The translations under genes and the position numbers were made by a program. The notes under the pieces were generated by a model. That model was given only the letters and a program-made list of their open reading frames with translations. It ran no database searches and was not told the origin of the DNA. Source: Chthonomonadaceae bacterium (GTDB lineage: Bacteria; Armatimonadota; Chthonomonadetes; Chthonomonadales; Chthonomonadaceae). Taken from it: a stretch of DNA of 9,032 nucleotides. This document shows, piece by piece, positions 6,689-9,032 of the stretch (the first letter of the stretch is position 1; every line of letters starts with the position of its first letter). The stretch is from assembly GCA_014377395.1 (NCBI GenBank), contig JACMPS010000203.1:1-9032 (forward strand), given 5' to 3'.

Positions 6689-6747
6689 GTTATTTTTGTC
6701 CTTAAATGGTTTCCAGGCTCGGCGTATCTCCCTCTGGAGGAACACTC

Positions 6748-6753
6748 AGTTTA
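6748..6753 (-). promoter_or_regulatory. Candidate -10 box for the coiled-coil/HNH pair
   Basis: TAAACT read on the - strand (6753 to 6748) is identical to the box in front of the phosphatase gene. Transcription would begin near 6741, giving a leader of about 50 bases before the ATG at 6688 and leaving out the GTG at 6745. No clear -35 box is seen. It lies just after the hairpin at 6756-6777 in the direction of transcription, a terminator-then-promoter arrangement. Confidence 0.3.
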
Positions 6754-6755
6754 CG

Positions 6756-6777
6756 TTCCGGCAATTTCGTGCCGGAA
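6756..6777 (-). terminator. Hairpin after the macro-domain gene
   Basis: This is an eight-base perfect inverted repeat (TTCCGGCA at 6756-6763, TGCCGGAA at 6770-6777) with a six-base loop. On the - strand it begins 15 bases after the stop of the macro-domain gene. It has no T run after it, so it may attenuate or end the macro transcript, or be a processing site, rather than act as a classical terminator. Confidence 0.5.
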
Positions 6778-6792
6778 TTGCCCATGAATAAA

Positions 6793-7398
6793 TCAGTCAA
6801 CTACTCGCAGTAATCGGTAATGCTCATTGACAATTTCGTTGATGCTACTTGAGTTCCACGTCTGCCCCTGGACTACCTGCACATAGGCGGCGTACATCTG
6901 TTTGGCACAGATTTCTACGGGCATCTGCCCTGTAGCCGTTGCCAGTCCGGGGCAGATGACGCTTTTAATGGTCTCAGGAAAGAGAGCATTGTGCCTCTGA
7001 ATCAAGCGAAGGGCAGCGCGAAAAGCCAGGAAAGCATTCAGTGTATTGCTGACATTGGCAGGGGCACGCATCGTCGGTGCGCTCACAAGATAAGGCAGTT
7101 CATGATCACCCGTTCCCAAAAGCACAGCCATGCCGATTGGCAATTCTCCCTCGTACTCTTCACGTAGCAACTGCTGCAGACGTTTCTGCAACTGCCAGCC
7201 GAAACGCCCGGAATAAACCAGATCAATACCGCCATCCATAAAGCCAAAACTGTTGGCGGGGCTAATGATCGCATCGGCTTTCACACCAAAAACATCTCCA
7301 AACGAAGGACGAACCTGTGGGACTTCTGCAAAGTATTTCGACCACGACGCCACCAGAGGAGCATTGATGTCGCGCAAATGGTAAATAACTTCAGACAT
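6793..7398 (-). CDS. Macro-domain protein (ADP-ribose-binding fold)
   Basis: This 201-residue stand-alone macro-domain protein has the adenine/ribose-binding strand and loop 1 as GDVFGVKADAIISPANSFGFMDGGID: Asp42 starts the strand, and Asn49 and the Gly56-Gly57-Ile58-Asp59 loop are at the usual places. The second, phosphate-binding loop is CPGLATATGQMP at 149-160. ELPYLVSAPTMRAP at about 100-113 is typical of a bacterial and phage subgroup with this domain. Known macro proteins bind ADP-ribose or remove it from proteins, nucleic acids or O-acetyl-ADP-ribose; which of these applies here is not decided by sequence. Length is normal for a single-domain member. The start is firm because AGGAGG lies eight bases before the ATG. 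It reads in the same direction as the coiled-coil/HNH pair, 104 bases away, with a hairpin in between. No ADP-ribosyltransferase or NAD-consuming partner gene is visible. Confidence 0.9.
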   Translation of the reverse strand: MSEVIYHLRDINAPLVASWSKYFAEVPQVRPSFGDVFGVKADAIISPANSFGFMDGGIDLVYSGRFGWQLQKRLQQLLREEYEGELPIGMAVLLGTGDHELPYLVSAPTMRAPANVSNTLNAFLAFRAALRLIQRHNALFPETIKSVICPGLATATGQMPVEICAKQMYAAYVQVVQGQTWNSSSINEIVNEHYRLLRVVD

Positions 7399-7404
7399 GG
7401 TAAA

Positions 7405-7410
7405 CCTCCT
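7405..7410 (-). promoter_or_regulatory. Full-consensus ribosome binding site of the macro gene
   Basis: AGGAGG on the - strand lies eight bases before the ATG at 7398. It is the only full-consensus Shine-Dalgarno sequence in the window and fixes the start. A TTGACG (7437-7432), a 17-base spacer and TATCAG (7414-7409) would make a promoter, but its -10 box would overlap this site and leave it out of the mRNA, so I do not rely on that promoter. Confidence 0.75.
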
Positions 7411-7597
7411 GATAGGCTACAGCATCAAGACCGTCAACTTGAGAGAGTAGAAGTCAAGATAGAGTAAACGCCTTGAACGTTCTCAACGGGCTTCGCTTTA
7501 TTTTCTCCTCTATCGTACCATGAAAGTTCTCTATTGGAGTGTTCCGCCAGAGTAGTTTCGGAGTCAGATATTGCAAAGAGGAAGTCCCCACGACAGT

Positions 7598-7607
7598 AGT
7601 TTACCCG
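7598..7607 (-). promoter_or_regulatory. Candidate -10 element facing the macro gene
   Basis: On the - strand, CGGG at 7607-7604 is followed directly by TAAACT at 7603-7598. The 13 bases ATCGGGTAAACTA are the same as those in front of the phosphatase gene (from 4154). If used, it would give the macro gene a leader of about 190 bases. No -35 box is evident. A 13-base match between two places in 9 kb can arise by chance, so the position is the main argument. Confidence 0.25.
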
Positions 7608-7702
7608 ATCCGCTAAAGGAAGACCCCGGCGGCTTGAAAGATCACTTCACTGAAGAGTCACCCTACCAAGGAGCCATAGAAGCCTCCTCCCAGAGTCGGG
7701 AA

Positions 7703-7712
7703 CGGGTACAAT
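7703..7712 (+). promoter_or_regulatory. Candidate -10 element for the aldehyde dehydrogenase
   Basis: CGGG at 7703-7706 runs straight into TACAAT at 7707-7712, a good -10 hexamer. Transcription would begin near 7719, leaving a leader of about 44 bases that contains the GAGGAG ribosome binding site (7749-7754). No clear -35 box is present at the expected distance. Confidence 0.4.
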
Positions 7713-7762
7713 AAAACCACAAAAATACGTTTCAATCACGACTTGAGTGAGGAGCCAATCCC

Positions 7763-9032
7763 ATGACCCCTGTTTATGAAGGCAACACCAATGCCATCGC
7801 CGGAGTGTGGACTGCCGCCCGATCCGGGCAAACGTTCGCCTCGACCAATCCCGCCGACACCGATCAAACATTAGGTCTTTTCGCTCGTTCAAGAGCAGAA
7901 GACGTAGACGCCGCCGTCAAAGCCGCGAAAGCCGCCTACCCCATGTGGCGCAAAACCCCTGCACCCGCACGGGGCGCATTGCTGTTCCGTATGGGGCAAC
8001 TTTTGGAGCGCGACAAAGAAATCTTGTCCCACCTCATGGTGCGCGAAATGGGAAAAGTCCTCATTGAGGCACGGGGCGACGTTCAAGAAGCCATTGATAT
8101 GGCGTATTACATTGCCGCCTTTGGGCGGATGCCGGACGGGGCGACGGTTTCCTCGGAACGGGCGGAAATGCATTGCTTTGCGCGGCGGGTTCCGGTAGGG
8201 GTTGTCGGCTTGATCACCCCCTGGAATTTCCCCGTAGCGATCCCCTCGTGGAAAATGTTCCCGGCACTGCTGGCGGGCAACACCGTCGTTCTCAAGCCTG
8301 CGGAGGATACGCCCGCACTCGCCGTCGAGTTCGTGAAACTGATGTTCGAAGCGGGTTTTCCGGCAGGGGTCGTCAATCTGATTACGGGTTTCGGGGAAGA
8401 AGCGGGGGCGGCACTTGTGGAACACCCGGACGTAGCGACGATCTCCTTTACCGGGTCCACCGAGACGGGCAAAGCGATAGCGGAACGTTGCGGCAAACTC
8501 ATGAAGCGGGTCTCGTGCGAACTCGGTGGCAAAAACGCGATAGTGGTTCTTGATGACGCCAATCTGGAACTCGCCGTCAAAGGGGCTTTATGGAGCGCTT
8601 TCGGAACTGCCGGACAACGTTGTACCGCCGCCTCCCGTTTGATCGTGCAAAAAGGAATCAAGGAAAAATTCGTCTCTCTGTTGCTCGAACGCACCCGCGA
8701 GGTGAAAATGGGGGCGGGCATCTCTTCTGATGCACAAATCGGGCCCATCGTCAATCGCACTCAGTTAGAGCGGATTCACTCTTATGTTGAAATCGGGAAA
8801 TCAGAGGGGGCGACTCTGCTTACAGGCGGCGAAGTTTTGACAGAAGGAGAGTTTGCGAAAGGGTGTTTTTACGCCCCTACGATTTTTGACCATGTGACCC
8901 CGCAAATGCGGATCGCACAAGAGGAAATTTTCGGACCCGTTACCTCGATTCTGGAAGCGGACAGTCTCGATCACGCCCTCGAAATCGCAAACGGAACCGC
9001 CTACGGTCTTTCGCTTTCCCTTTACACGGACA
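7763..9032 (+). CDS. NAD(P)+-dependent aldehyde dehydrogenase, 3' end cut by window
   Basis: The frame runs from the ATG at 7763 to the last base without a stop: 423 codons of a family usually near 480-500, so about 60-80 residues are missing. GAGGAG eight bases upstream supports the start. The catalytic set of the ALDH superfamily is complete so far: TPWNFP with Asn155, which stabilises the thiohemiacetal; the co-factor loop FTGSTETG; general base Glu253 in CELGGKN; nucleophile Cys287 in GQRCTAASR (34 residues after the Glu, as usual); and EEIFGPV at 387-393. The stretch WRKTPAPARGALLFRMGQLLERDKE and MGKVL.EARGDVQEAIDMAYY resembles 2-oxoglutarate-semialdehyde dehydrogenases (the Bacillus YcbD type), which oxidise this semialdehyde to 2-oxoglutarate in sugar-acid or hydroxyproline breakdown. 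That substrate is inference; the general activity is safe. It is transcribed away from the macro gene, and no pathway partner is in view. Confidence 0.95.
   Translation, partial: MTPVYEGNTNAIAGVWTAARSGQTFASTNPADTDQTLGLFARSRAEDVDAAVKAAKAAYPMWRKTPAPARGALLFRMGQLLERDKEILSHLMVREMGKVLIEARGDVQEAIDMAYYIAAFGRMPDGATVSSERAEMHCFARRVPVGVVGLITPWNFPVAIPSWKMFPALLAGNTVVLKPAEDTPALAVEFVKLMFEAGFPAGVVNLITGFGEEAGAALVEHPDVATISFTGSTETGKAIAERCGKLMKRVSCELGGKNAIVVLDDANLELAVKGALWSAFGTAGQRCTAASRLIVQKGIKEKFVSLLLERTREVKMGAGISSDAQIGPIVNRTQLERIHSYVEIGKSEGATLLTGGEVLTEGEFAKGCFYAPTIFDHVTPQMRIAQEEIFGPVTSILEADSLDHALEIANGTAYGLSLSLYTD

Larger units (their letters stand above)
7411..7762. other. Intergenic region between divergent macro and dehydrogenase genes
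   Basis: About 350 bases contain no convincing gene. An 11-codon frame starting at the ATG at 7520 (MKVLYWSVPPE) has no ribosome binding site and is not called. Features seen are an eight-base palindrome GAACGTTC at 7475-7482, a short inverted repeat CTTGA/TCAAG (7439-7443 with 7454-7458), and two promoter-like CGGGTANNNT boxes (one per strand). I see no tRNA, no riboswitch I recognise and no insertion-sequence end. The length would suit two divergent promoters with regulatory sites. Confidence 0.5.

Noticed and set aside
6689..6745. GTG start at 6745 for the coiled-coil protein
   Set aside because: It has no ribosome binding site and lies only two bases after a possible -10 box, so it would not be in the mRNA; the ATG at 6688 has AAGGA upstream.
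7411..7437. TTGACG-17-TATCAG promoter for the macro gene
   Set aside because: The -10 box would overlap the AGGAGG ribosome binding site, so the mRNA would start after it; the strong ribosome binding site argues for a start point further upstream.
7520..7555. 11-codon open frame in the intergenic region
   Set aside because: It has no ribosome binding site, no repeat or leader-peptide pattern, and is of a length expected by chance.
7889..8760. Overlapping - strand frames opposite the aldehyde dehydrogenase
   Set aside because: The + strand frame has all catalytic residues of an ALDH; these are antisense shadows.

Overview
The window is bacterial chromosomal DNA with base composition near 50% G+C. 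It is densely coded and carries no phage, transposon, CRISPR, tRNA or rRNA signal that I can see. The C-terminus of the first gene is a PEP-CTERM sorting tail (VPEPG, a hydrophobic stretch, then RRRRK), so the organism has a Gram-negative-type envelope. Together with TANNNT boxes placed directly in front of start codons, this suggests a lineage such as Armatimonadota. That placement is inference from style and was not checked by comparison.

Layout on the + strand: the 3' end of a PEP-CTERM protein (1-414) ends at a strong hairpin (430-475). A membrane sensor histidine kinase follows (515-2041), then a 652-residue Tat-exported protein of unknown function (2170-4128). A probable two-gene operon comes next, with an inositol-monophosphatase-family enzyme (4172-4981) and a two-pass membrane protein with HEAT-like helices and a C-terminal tail of three LL(R/K)P motifs (4993-5799).

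On the - strand, converging on that operon, are three genes read in the order macro-domain protein (7398-6793), small coiled-coil protein (6688-6392) and HNH endonuclease-like protein (6388-5858). The last two are separated by three bases and end in similar coiled coils, so they are probably co-translated and may bind each other. A hairpin and a promoter-like box lie between the macro gene and this pair, so the macro gene may be a separate unit.

A gene-poor interval of about 360 bases (7399-7762) separates the macro gene from a divergent aldehyde dehydrogenase (7763 to beyond the right edge), which resembles 2-oxoglutarate-semialdehyde dehydrogenases.

The parts that look least described are the coiled-coil/HNH gene pair with its macro-domain neighbour, the orphan Tat substrate, and the recurring promoter style (CGGG directly before TANNNT, and TANNNT six bases before ATG, which implies leaderless mRNAs). 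Nothing here proves a new defence system. The HNH pair is the best candidate for a conserved but uncharacterised two-component module.
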